From: Leisingera sp. JC1 | Lineage (GTDB): Bacteria; Pseudomonadota; Alphaproteobacteria; Rhodobacterales; Rhodobacteraceae | Assembly (NCBI RefSeq): GCF_001679925.1 | Contig: NZ_LYUZ01000099.1 | Coordinates: forward strand, 1 to 37,197 | Length of the DNA stretch: 37,197 nucleotides | Direction: 5' to 3' | Notes under the pieces: generated by a model | Databases searched by the model: none | The model's input: only the letters and a program-made list of their open reading frames with translations | What the model was told of the DNA's origin: nothing | Program-made: the position numbers and the translations under genes | Part shown: piece by piece, positions 1-7,061 of the stretch | Position numbering within the stretch: the first letter of the stretch is position 1 | Layout: the number at the start of each line of letters is the position of its first letter

Positions 1-286
1 GCGTTCTGGAAACGATGGACGGGATACCACACCCGCAGCCGCGCAGAAGCCAGGATGCGCTGCCTCAAGGCCTTCGGCGAGCGCATCGCCGCGAGAGACC
101 CAGATAGCCAAACCGCTGAAATCCACATCCGCGTCGCACTCATGCGTTCTGGAAACGATGGACGGGATACCACACCCGCAGCCGCGCAGAAGCCAGGATG
201 CGCTGCCTCAAGGCCTTCGGCGAGCGCATCGCCGCGAGAGACCCAGATAGCCAAACCGCTGAAATCCACATCCGCGTCGCACTCAT
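1..286. repeat. Perfect 143-bp tandem direct repeat inside the IS tail
   Basis: Bases 1-143 are identical to 144-286. Identity stops at 287, where the native transposase sequence continues. The period is not a multiple of three, so the repeat breaks the transposase frame. The left border cannot be seen because the first unit starts exactly at base 1, so more copies may lie upstream. Because the repeat sits at the very edge of the window and inside a mobile element, an assembly artefact at a contig end is a real alternative to a genuine duplication. Confidence 0.95.
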
Positions 287-335
287 CAACCGCTTCAATG
301 CCCTCGGCACCGCCGAGATCGTCCGCGTGGCCTGA
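1..335 (+). pseudogene. IS5-type transposase, 3' fragment disrupted by a tandem duplication
   Basis: This is the C-terminal end of a DDE transposase of IS5 type; the rest lies left of the window. The diagnostic tail reads LGTAEIVRVA before a TGA at 333-335, preceded by a KRWTGYHTRSRAEA-like stretch and an MRCLKAFGERIAARDPD stretch, which I recognise from IS5-family transposases of Rhodobacterales. A perfect 143-bp tandem duplication (1-143 and 144-286) shifts the frame by two bases, so a ribosome entering in the frame of the first copy misses the native C-terminus and reads on to a stop at 406-408. The native tail exists only in the second-copy frame. The enzyme would catalyse cut-and-paste transposition, but this copy is probably defective. 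Family recognition is from memory of the motif, not from a search. Confidence 0.75.
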
Positions 336-390
336 ACCTGAAGGGGAAAGGGGAAGTCACGCCTCAAGACGCCTTTCTGCAACAATGCCC
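336..390 (+). mobile_element. Right end of the IS5-type element with probable terminal inverted repeat
   Basis: Between the transposase stop and the resumption of host-like lower-GC coding sequence, the minus strand reads GGCATTGTTGCAGAAAGG from about 390 inward. This resembles the GGCnTTGTTG-type terminal inverted repeats of IS903-like members of the IS5 family. The boundary is set where that motif begins and where the minus-strand gene beyond it loses its normal composition. The left end and the target-site duplication lie outside the window, so the boundary is inferred from the motif alone. Confidence 0.55.
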
Positions 391-679
391 TCCAAGTGTC
401 TGCAGTAATATTGCCAGCCAAAGACAGCAACTTAGGAAGTACAGCCGCATTATCACGGGCAAGAAATTCGAAAACATTATCATCTGAAAAAAAATCGCAA
501 ATATCCTGCAAATCTTTCGGATCGCCTTTGGCAAGGCTTCTTAAGCCTTCTTTTAGTTCACCAACACGCCCATCAACCATAAAATACTGGTCAACCTTGG
601 CATCAGTTTCGTCGCCACTCAAATCACGCAACTCAAAAAAAATCTCTGTGAGCTCAAGAAACTTCTCTTCAAATGTCAT
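391..679 (-). pseudogene. Small acidic protein of unknown function, truncated by IS insertion
   Basis: This is the second gene of a two-gene unit. It starts at ATG 679 with a strong GGGGAG Shine-Dalgarno site and overlaps the end of the upstream gene by 11 bp, so translation is probably coupled. About 96 native residues survive: the protein is acidic and apparently helical, begins MTFEEKFLELTEIFFELRDL, and has repeated Asp/Glu clusters around residues 22-30 and 53-70. At residue 97 the reading frame runs into the IS end and continues as a chimeric tail to base 140, so the natural C-terminus is lost or lies on the far side of the element. I recognise no family. The tight coupling suggests it worked with the DGQR-like protein. 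Confidence 0.7.
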
Positions 680-1916
680 TTAGGCGCTCCCCATCGAATA
701 GCATTTTCCAATCTGGACTCGGCCCGCTTGGGCACCTCAGAAAGGAAAGTGTAGCCTTCGACACCGCTAGCTTATTTTTATTCCCGATATTCACCTTAGC
801 CAAATTCAAGGCGTTTCGCGCGGCCTCGAATCTCTCTAGGTCCAACCAGGCGGAAAATTCCTTGAGCCCATCCTTGAATTTTCCCAGCACCTCTATCTTT
901 GTTTTTTTCTCATCGCTGGAATATCTTCCAATCGCCCCGAATACCCCCGCCAAAACCACTTCCCGGCCGAGCCACTTAACCGAAAGATCATCTTCACGAA
1001 ATTGCGCATCCAGTTCCCGCAAAAACTCTGCAAACGCTTCCAAAAGCTCGACATTGATCTCTAGCTTATTGTCCTCACCACTAGACATTGAAAGTGATTT
1101 CTCCGCAGCAAAGTCGGAATTTGTAGAAATTGGCTTCCCCGCATCCAGGGACTGAAAAGCCGTTACCAAATGAGAAAAATGGAATTGACCAACCTCTCGC
1201 GACTTACTGTAAGAAATTGAACTTTTATCCCGCTCTCTTATTATGCGACCATCACCCAACCTACCCTTCAAAACTTCCAAATAATCCGAAAAAAGAAGCT
1301 CAATCTGATGCTTAATATTAACAGATTTATGCCCAGCGTTGAGGATTAGCATCTTCTGAATCTGCTCATTTTCACTCAACCCAAACCACACTTCTAGCCA
1401 GAGGTTCACATCATCAAACACTCTAGAGAAGTCCTCGGGACTCATAGAGCGCTTGGATCGCAACACCTTTACAAACAGTGATGAGGGGCAGTCGTTACGC
1501 AGAAGCCAATCCTTGTGCTCTCTGACTACTTTTGAAATTGGAGGGCGCACTCCCGAAACGTCTAATTCTTCATCGACAGACTCAATGAGATATTGCACTA
1601 CATCGAAAATTAGCTTCATTCGGTGCGTACGCTGCAGGCCGTCAAGTATTTTCCAACCTGAACCAAGCTGAACAGCAGTACTAGAGCCAGGGCTTTCATT
1701 CTCCGGGCTCGCAACCAGCACAATTAGAGGGATGTGCTTCTTCTCAACAATCGTTTCCCAAAGATTGTCAAGATACCGGTTAGACGTGATACCGCGCTGA
1801 ACAAAGTACTGACGGAAATCTTCAGGCAAATATTTTAAGTACTCAGTGAACGATACTCGACATAAGACCCCCTCAGAATCCCCTTCATTAAACTTGTCCA
1901 ACACATGTACACGCAT
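669..1916 (-). CDS. DGQR-motif (ParB/DndB/DUF262-like) protein of unknown function
   Basis: A 415-residue protein. The ATG at 1916 is chosen because TAGGAG lies 8 nt before it; the open frame extends further upstream but without a ribosome site. Residues 90-100 read ILDGLQRTHRM, close to the DGQ(H/Q)R signature of DndB-type and DUF262 proteins, whose folds belong to the ParB/sulfiredoxin-like group. Residues 191-209 (ILNAGHKSVNIKHQIELLF) resemble the segment that follows that signature in DGQHR proteins, where an asparagine near QKP-like residues recurs. The C-terminal half is charged and helical, with no motif I recognise. The gene overlaps its acidic partner by 11 bp and lies in lower-GC DNA beside a tRNA gene. 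A role in defence or DNA binding is inference from motif and context; the family assignment is tentative. Confidence 0.7.
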   Translation of the reverse strand: MRVHVLDKFNEGDSEGVLCRVSFTEYLKYLPEDFRQYFVQRGITSNRYLDNLWETIVEKKHIPLIVLVASPENESPGSSTAVQLGSGWKILDGLQRTHRMKLIFDVVQYLIESVDEELDVSGVRPPISKVVREHKDWLLRNDCPSSLFVKVLRSKRSMSPEDFSRVFDDVNLWLEVWFGLSENEQIQKMLILNAGHKSVNIKHQIELLFSDYLEVLKGRLGDGRIIRERDKSSISYSKSREVGQFHFSHLVTAFQSLDAGKPISTNSDFAAEKSLSMSSGEDNKLEINVELLEAFAEFLRELDAQFREDDLSVKWLGREVVLAGVFGAIGRYSSDEKKTKIEVLGKFKDGLKEFSAWLDLERFEAARNALNLAKVNIGNKNKLAVSKATLSFLRCPSGPSPDWKMLFDGERLNDI

Positions 1917-2623
1917 CGCAACGCTCCTAAATGTAACTCTGAAATACTTTGCGATATTCACCTTTGCCAACCAAAAGAACAAGGCAATATCGAGAACATG
2001 CGAACACCACTGAACACTAACTCTACGAAGGTTGAAATTGGACATAAACGCGCGCAGCATCGAATGCCAATCCAAAGTCAACAAGCCAAACTATGGAAGC
2101 GCTGCGCTGCAGTATCCAAGACTGGTCGTATAGCGCCCTGTGACCGGCCGCGTAACCGACACTAGCAACCGGCCTAGGCGTTGTAACGCGCGCTCGACCA
2201 TCCCAGGAAAAGGCTTAAGTTGCGCCTGCAGCTATCCTTGTCGCTGCTCAGTCCTTATGGTCGGAGCTTAGGTAATTATAGTCAGTTCGAGCCGGGTTTT
2301 GATCGCTCGGCATTTTGGCCTTGTGTTCTATGAAGGGCTTCGGGGCTTCGCCGCCAACTAAGCTAGCATCAGGCATTTGCCCCCTAAAACGTCAAACATT
2401 CCCAACCTACAGCGGATTTTCGAAGTTGGGTGCAGAAGCAGCGAGACGCGATGGACCCAGTCGTCGTAAGCCTGTGCACTCAAAATTCCTGTTGATGTGC
2501 AAACGACCGAACCAAATGCCTTCAACTCTCAAGCGCTTTGCAAGCCAAAGGGTGTACTTAGGGGTGGACAGACTCACGCCACCCGCGGCAAGTACTTGAA
2601 AAATATAAACTTTTCAGGAAAGT
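1917..2623. other. About 700 bp with no recognisable gene, island edge
   Basis: This stretch lies between the start of the DGQR-motif gene and the 3' end of tRNA-Leu. Open frames of 60-95 codons occur on the plus strand, but none has a convincing ribosome site, codon bias like the flanking genes, or a recognisable motif. The minus strand just upstream of 1916 presumably holds the promoter of the two-gene unit. I looked for an integrase remnant and for a second copy of the tRNA 3' end and saw neither. Confidence 0.6.
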
Positions 2624-2710
2624 TGGTGCGGTCGAGAAGACTCGAACTTCCACTCCGGTTAAGGAACAGCGACCTCAACGCTGCGCGTCTACCAATTCCG
2701 CCACGACCGC
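2624..2710 (-). tRNA. tRNA-Leu (anticodon GAG)
   Basis: The minus strand folds as a class II tRNA. The acceptor stem GCGGTCG pairs with CGACCGC, the D-loop contains AATTGGTAGAC, the anticodon stem CAGCG/CGCTG encloses TTGAGGT (anticodon GAG), there is a long variable arm, and the T-loop reads GTTCGAGTC. CCA is encoded at the 3' end (2624-2626). It decodes CUC/CUU leucine codons. The DNA beyond its 3' end is lower-GC accessory sequence with an insertion sequence, which fits the common use of tRNA 3' ends as integration sites, although no repeat of that end was found in the window. Confidence 0.97.
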
Positions 2711-2829
2711 ACTGTCTTAGGCTTGGTGTAGCGGCGTATAGACCAGCCCGGATGCGATGTGAAGCCGAAAATCGTCTTTTTTGCGCAGAATATCGCGGCT
2801 GCGGCTCCAGACTGCCAACTGGCGGAGAA

Positions 2830-2848
2830 CAGCCGGTTTTTCCGGCTG
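2830..2848 (-). terminator. Possible terminator of the caspase-like gene
   Basis: An inverted repeat CAGCCGG-AAAAA-CCGGCTG (minus strand) begins 33 bp beyond the stop of the caspase-like gene. No proper T-run follows, so termination by this hairpin alone is uncertain. Confidence 0.35.
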
Positions 2849-2880
2849 CCTTCCAGCTTGAACAAGATCAAAGGAGGCGT

Positions 2881-4446
2881 TCAATTACCCTGGACCGCCA
2901 ACTGCCGGCGCAGCACCATCTCGCCTGACATCTGGTCATAGTAAGCCGGGAACTGATCGTGATTCACCGTTGCCGCCAGATCCTGCACATCCCGGCGCAC
3001 CTGTTTGGCCAGCTGGTGCAGGGTCATGCCCGGCTCATTCAGCCGCGACAGCAAGGCGCGGGTAAAGACGGAGTTCGGATTGGCATCAGTGTCCGACAGC
3101 CGGTCCAGCGCAGTCTGGCCTGCGCCAGCGGAGTACAGAATGAAAGCCCCCTCCGGCGGCTCCATCCGCACCAGCCCGCGGCTGCCGCCGACAGACCGCT
3201 GGCCATCCTGCGGGAAGGGGTTGTTGCGGCAGGCATCGAGGATCATGATAGTTGACCGCGCGCCCTTGCGCTGGAAGGTGCCCAGCACACGATCAGCGGC
3301 AATACTCTCGCCAGTCAGGAAGCTTTCGTCGCCAAAGTTCACCACCGGCACGTCCGAGGGCAGCAGGTAGTTGCGCCCGTCCACTTCCACCCCGTGGCCG
3401 GCAAAGTAGAACAGAACCTCGTCCCCCGGCTCAATCCGGTTGGCAAAGGTGGAAACCGCGCTGTTGATATCGCGGCGGCTGGCGTCATACAGCGTGGTGA
3501 CATCAAAGCCCAGCGCCGCCAGCGTGCTGCTGACAGCCTGCGCATCGTTGCGCGCCTTCTGAAGCGCTGCGAGGTTCTGGTAGCCGTCCACCCCGATCAC
3601 CAGCGCACGGCGGCTGATCTGGGGCAGCGCAGCCTGATCGTTTTGCTGTAAAAGCGCCGGAGTCGCAGCGGGAGCAGCACCCTGAACCGAGCCGCCATTC
3701 TGGATCAGGGCCTGCCCCGGCGCGGCGGCCAGGAGCTGGCCTTGCTGCATGAACTGGCCCTTCTGCGGAATCTGGCCTTGCGGAACGAATTCCCCCTGCT
3801 GCCCCTGGTACTGCGGCTGCTGGGCGACCCCGTATGTCTGGCTTGACGCCGCAAATCCCATCTGGGGCTGGCCGTTTTGACGCGGCGGTGCCGCCTGACC
3901 GTATTGCTGCGGCACGCCATAAGTGCCGGCCATGGTCGCCTGAGGCAACCCATAGGGCTGCTGCGGCTGCGGCGCCATCCGCTCTGCCAAATAGATCTTC
4001 AGCAGACCGCGCGGGCCGTCAGGATGCGCCATCGCCTGCTGAGTAGCCAAATAGCCGCTGGCCTGCGCCCGCTGGAAGGATGAAATCAGCAGATCCCGTT
4101 CGAAGTCATTCAACTGGCCCGTGACCGGATACCCCAAATAAGCCTGGTAGGCGGAGGTCGCCTCCCGCGACTTGCGGCCCAGCTGGCCGTCCACCGCGCC
4201 GGCAGGAAACCCGAAATAGTTCAGCGACTGCTGGATCTGCCGCCCTTCCTGGGTCGAAGGCAACCGGGACCGGCGTGGCGTCTTGGCCCCGGATCGCCGC
4301 TGCTGGTTCTTGCCCAACGCGTTGCCGATGATCCCGCCAATGATTGCACCAGCTGCGAAATCTCCGGCGTCGGCTGCGGCGCGGGGTGCTGGGGTGAAAG
4401 CCAGCGACAGGCTGACGGCAAAGGTAAGAAGCGGCTTAATACACAT
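2881..4446 (-). CDS. Exported peptidoglycan-binding-like / caspase-like (C14) protease
   Basis: A 521-residue protein starting at ATG 4446, which has AAGGGG before it; the frame is open further upstream but the signal peptide begins here. Residues 1-25 form a signal peptide, followed by a glycine-zipper stretch (AAGAIIGGIIGNALG, about 31-45). A peptidoglycan-binding-like repeat (LNYFGFPAGAVDGQLGRKSR) spans about 66-130, then a long Gln/Gly/Pro-rich linker to about 275. A caspase-like p20 domain starts at ALVIGVDGYQ near 281. The catalytic dyad is visible as His351 in FYFAGHG and Cys406 in ILDACRNNPF. Such proteins are predicted to act in the periplasm as Arg- or Lys-directed peptidases; the substrate is unknown. 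The N-terminal half is paralogous to the protein encoded at 4669-6282. Confidence 0.88.
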   Translation of the reverse strand: MCIKPLLTFAVSLSLAFTPAPRAAADAGDFAAGAIIGGIIGNALGKNQQRRSGAKTPRRSRLPSTQEGRQIQQSLNYFGFPAGAVDGQLGRKSREATSAYQAYLGYPVTGQLNDFERDLLISSFQRAQASGYLATQQAMAHPDGPRGLLKIYLAERMAPQPQQPYGLPQATMAGTYGVPQQYGQAAPPRQNGQPQMGFAASSQTYGVAQQPQYQGQQGEFVPQGQIPQKGQFMQQGQLLAAAPGQALIQNGGSVQGAAPAATPALLQQNDQAALPQISRRALVIGVDGYQNLAALQKARNDAQAVSSTLAALGFDVTTLYDASRRDINSAVSTFANRIEPGDEVLFYFAGHGVEVDGRNYLLPSDVPVVNFGDESFLTGESIAADRVLGTFQRKGARSTIMILDACRNNPFPQDGQRSVGGSRGLVRMEPPEGAFILYSAGAGQTALDRLSDTDANPNSVFTRALLSRLNEPGMTLHQLAKQVRRDVQDLAATVNHDQFPAYYDQMSGEMVLRRQLAVQGN

Positions 4447-4605
4447 GGGACCCCTTAAAAACACACACTCAAAGATTGCGTAGAGGGTACACCAAATCAC
4501 GTTTTGAGGAATATCCGCGACCATTAGAGAAGCGTCAAAAACCTATCCATCACCAAGCAAATGCTGCAAATTTTTAAGGTCAGTCCCCTAGCGGCCGGTG
4601 AGGCG

Positions 4606-4637
4606 GAAAAGAAAAGGCCGGCAAAAATGCCGGCCTT
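4606..4637 (-). terminator. Rho-independent terminator after the 4669-6282 gene
   Basis: On the minus strand, AAGGCCGGC-ATTTTT-GCCGGCCTT is followed by TTCTTTT, 31 bp beyond the stop codon. A strong 9-bp GC-rich stem with a T-rich tail gives a classic intrinsic terminator. It also separates this gene from the caspase-like gene, so the two are probably transcribed independently. Confidence 0.85.
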
Positions 4638-4668
4638 CCCATTTCTTCAAGACGTTGGGATCAGGCGC

Positions 4669-6282
4669 TCACTCGCTGCTGAAAGAGGGCAAAGCAGATG
4701 CTCCGCCAGAGGCCTGCACAGGCTGCACCCGGCCGCCCGCCAGCTCTGTCGAGGCTGCCTTGATCAGTTCCGCGCGGCCCGGCTGGCCTGGCGCAAACAC
4801 GGGTTCGGCACCGCTTTCCAGCGCAATCACCGCCATGCTGTACCATTCTTGCGCCTTCTTCACCGCATTCGGCGCACCAAAGCCCAGCGCCAGGTGATGG
4901 CCGATCAGCTCGGCATAGGGGCGCTGGCCGGTTCCCGCCAGGATCAGGGCGGATCCCAGCGCCACATCCATGTCATCGCGCCGGTAACCGGAGAACAAGC
5001 AGATCCCGGCTGTATTGGACAGCTGATCCAGCGACATGCCCGATTGCAGAACGAACTTCTGCACGTCCCCCATCACTTCGCCGCTGCCCGCGGTGCCCAG
5101 CTTGGCCAGATAAGGCTTCAAGGCAGGCCCGAAGGCATCGCACTGGCTGTCGATCTGCGCCTGCGACGCCCCTGCGACCTTGCCGGCACGCGCTTCGCCT
5201 GCATTGATGGCATAGGTGCGGGCCAGACAGAATTGCTCGCCCAGCGCCAGTTCCGGGTCGTTCATGCTGTCTGCTGTCATGAACCCGCCGTTCGAACTGG
5301 TCAGAAGGCTCACCTTGCTGCAATAGCTGGTGAGCGAGGCGCTCTGCTCCTGCTGGTCAAACAGGGTGATGCCGCCCAGGGCCGCGCTTTCCTGCCCGGC
5401 AAAGGCCATGACGGTGCTCCGGTTCTGCTGAGCCGCCTGCACCGGTTCTTCTGTTCCCGTGTCTGTCATCCGGCACGTGCCCTGATGGCAGGCAAAACTG
5501 GCCGGGGTCACACCGCGGGCCAGGAAATCATTGCGCTGGTACCCCTGCGGTGTCGAGGCAAAGACCATCACCGAACAGTTGGAGGCCCCGCACCAGAACG
5601 AGCTGCCGGAAACAGAGGTATCCAGCACATAGTCATTGCGCCCGTCGCCATTCAGGTCGGCAAGCTGCATGAAGCCGGTGCGCTGCAGCAGCTGCTCCCC
5701 GGTCGGCTCGGAGCTGGCGGCGATCTCATCCACTGCGTGGCTGACCTCCGGCGGCAGCCCGCCGTAGCCGCCGCTGGCATAGGTGCTGCCAGGAGCGCGG
5801 ATGCCCGCGGCCTCATCCCGCCAAGTGTGCAGCACGCCGCGCACCCCTTGCGGGCCCTGCATCGCCTTGATGACCTGCGGGCCGCCAACCTGAGCCCGGT
5901 TATAGGAACTGACCAGGAAGTTACGCTCATACGGTGCCAGATGGCCGGTGGCCGGATAGCCCATATGCACCTGGTACTGGGTGATCGCCGCGCGCGACCG
6001 CCGTCCCAGCACCCCGTCCGGTGTGCCTGCGTTGAAGCCGAAATAATTGAGCGCAACCTGGGTTTCGCGGTTCTCGGCCCGCGCAGCCGAATAGGTCGGT
6101 GCCCGCCGGTAGGTGGTCGCGGCACGGCGGCGCTGCTTGTTCTTATGGACTTCGTTGACAATAACACCGCCGATAACGGCGCCGGCGATGGCGGCCCCCA
6201 GTTCGTCCGCTGCTGCGGGTCCGGTTACGGATGTCGCCAGAAATGCGGCTGTCAGGGCCGGTTTGAGCGGCTTGGAAAACAT
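4669..6282 (-). CDS. Exported peptidoglycan-binding-like protein, caspase paralogue without the protease
   Basis: A 537-residue protein with GGGGGCGAG ahead of ATG 6282. It has a signal peptide ending near AAADE (residue 26), a glycine-rich hydrophobic segment (AIAGAVIGGVIVNEV, 31-45), and a peptidoglycan-binding-like domain at about 73-130 (LNYFGFNAGTPDGVLGRRSR). This N-terminal layout and the following AMQGPQGVRGVL segment match the neighbouring caspase-like protein almost position for position. The remaining 380 residues differ: a calcium-loop-like DLNGDGRNDYV at 209-219, a Cys pair at 231/236 that could form a disulphide in the periplasm, and a helical Sel1-like tail. I recognise no catalytic site. 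An envelope role beside the caspase-like protein is inference. Confidence 0.85.
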   Translation of the reverse strand: MFSKPLKPALTAAFLATSVTGPAAADELGAAIAGAVIGGVIVNEVHKNKQRRRAATTYRRAPTYSAARAENRETQVALNYFGFNAGTPDGVLGRRSRAAITQYQVHMGYPATGHLAPYERNFLVSSYNRAQVGGPQVIKAMQGPQGVRGVLHTWRDEAAGIRAPGSTYASGGYGGLPPEVSHAVDEIAASSEPTGEQLLQRTGFMQLADLNGDGRNDYVLDTSVSGSSFWCGASNCSVMVFASTPQGYQRNDFLARGVTPASFACHQGTCRMTDTGTEEPVQAAQQNRSTVMAFAGQESAALGGITLFDQQEQSASLTSYCSKVSLLTSSNGGFMTADSMNDPELALGEQFCLARTYAINAGEARAGKVAGASQAQIDSQCDAFGPALKPYLAKLGTAGSGEVMGDVQKFVLQSGMSLDQLSNTAGICLFSGYRRDDMDVALGSALILAGTGQRPYAELIGHHLALGFGAPNAVKKAQEWYSMAVIALESGAEPVFAPGQPGRAELIKAASTELAGGRVQPVQASGGASALPSFSSE

Positions 6283-6326
6283 GATACTCGCCCCCTATGG
6301 ATACTCGCTACGGAATCAGGATACTC
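6283..6326. promoter_or_regulatory. Three GATACTC direct repeats upstream of the 6282 gene
   Basis: GATACTC occurs at 6283-6289, 6300-6306 and 6320-6326, with spacings of 17 and 20 bp, in the short divergent region between the exported-protein gene (minus) and lipB (plus). The first copy abuts the start codon. Copies two and three share a preceding G. The arrangement could be an operator, but nothing else supports that. Confidence 0.3.
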
Positions 6327-6408
6327 CACAGGCAGCGTTAGCACCTAGGGTTTTCCCGCCAATTCCGCCGGCAAGCCCCTGGCGGGATGTAAAAGGACTG
6401 CAGCAGGC

Positions 6409-7059
6409 ATGGTTGAGTGGATCACATCAGACGGTTTAGTCGATTATGATCAAGCGGTTGCCTTCATGGAAGAGCGCGCCGCGGCAATTGCTGCCGGATC
6501 GGCGGAGGAATGCATCTGGCTGGTTGAACACCCCCCGCTATACACGGCCGGCACCTCGGCCAAGCGCGAAGACCTGACAGATCCCGAACGTTTCCCGGTC
6601 TACGAGAGCAAGCGCGGCGGCCAGTACACCTATCACGGGCCGGGCCAGCGGGTGGTCTATGTGATGCTGAATGTCGGCACGCGCGGGCATGACGTGCGCC
6701 GTTTTGTTCAGCAGCTGGAGACCTGGGTGATTGCCGCCCTGGATGAGTTCAACATCAAGGGCCATATCCGCGAAGGCCGGGTTGGCGTCTGGGTCGAACG
6801 CCCGGAAAAGCCTCTCACCCCCTCAGGCGGCACCGCCGAGGACAAGATCGCCGCCATTGGCATCCGGCTGCGCAAATGGGTCAGCTTTCACGGCATCTCG
6901 ATCAACGTCGAGCCGGAGCTGGAGCATTTCACGGGAATCGTGCCCTGCGGAATCACCGAATACGGGGTGACCAGCCTCGTGGACCTGGGCCTGCCGGTGA
7001 CAATGGCAGACGTGGATGTCGCCCTGAGGCGCAGTTTCGAACAGGTTTTCGGCAGCTGA
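6409..7059 (+). CDS. lipB: Lipoyl (octanoyl) transferase LipB
   Basis: LipB moves octanoate from octanoyl-acyl carrier protein to the lipoyl domains of 2-oxoacid dehydrogenases and the glycine cleavage H protein, in the cytoplasm; LipA then adds sulfur. The 216-residue length is normal. The family signature [12 protein letters not shown] lies at 69-80. The expected catalytic pair is present: Lys146 ([15 protein letters not shown]) and Cys180 ([13 protein letters not shown]). The ATG at 6409 has AAAGGA about 12 nt upstream. The gene is divergent from the exported paralogue, and its stop is followed two bases later by the stop of the convergent hydrolase-fold gene. Confidence 0.97.
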   Translation: MVEWITSDGLVDYDQAVAFMEERAAAIAAGSAEECIWLVEHPPLYTAGTSAKREDLTDPERFPVYESKRGGQYTYHGPGQRVVYVMLNVGTRGHDVRRFVQQLETWVIAALDEFNIKGHIREGRVGVWVERPEKPLTPSGGTAEDKIAAIGIRLRKWVSFHGISINVEPELEHFTGIVPCGITEYGVTSLVDLGLPVTMADVDVALRRSFEQVFGS

Positions 7060-7061
7060 CC

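Noticed and set aside
1-286. The direct repeats as a possible CRISPR array
   Set aside because: There are only two 143-bp units with no spacers, and they lie inside a transposase gene.
2315-2599. A 94-codon plus-strand frame in the gap before tRNA-Leu
   Set aside because: No ribosome site, no motif, and no codon bias resembling neighbours; listed only as part of the gene-poor region.
2085-2623. Search for an integrase or attachment-site repeat next to tRNA-Leu
   Set aside because: No tyrosine-recombinase motif and no copy of the tRNA 3' end could be found in the window, so no att site is called.
2497-2928. A plus-strand frame running through the tRNA gene
   Set aside because: Its apparent conserved segment is just the translated complement of tRNA-Leu.
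4561-6348. A 595-codon plus-strand frame opposite the exported paralogue
   Set aside because: The minus-strand gene has signal peptide, domain similarity and a terminator. The plus-strand product has no recognisable motif and would run through that terminator.
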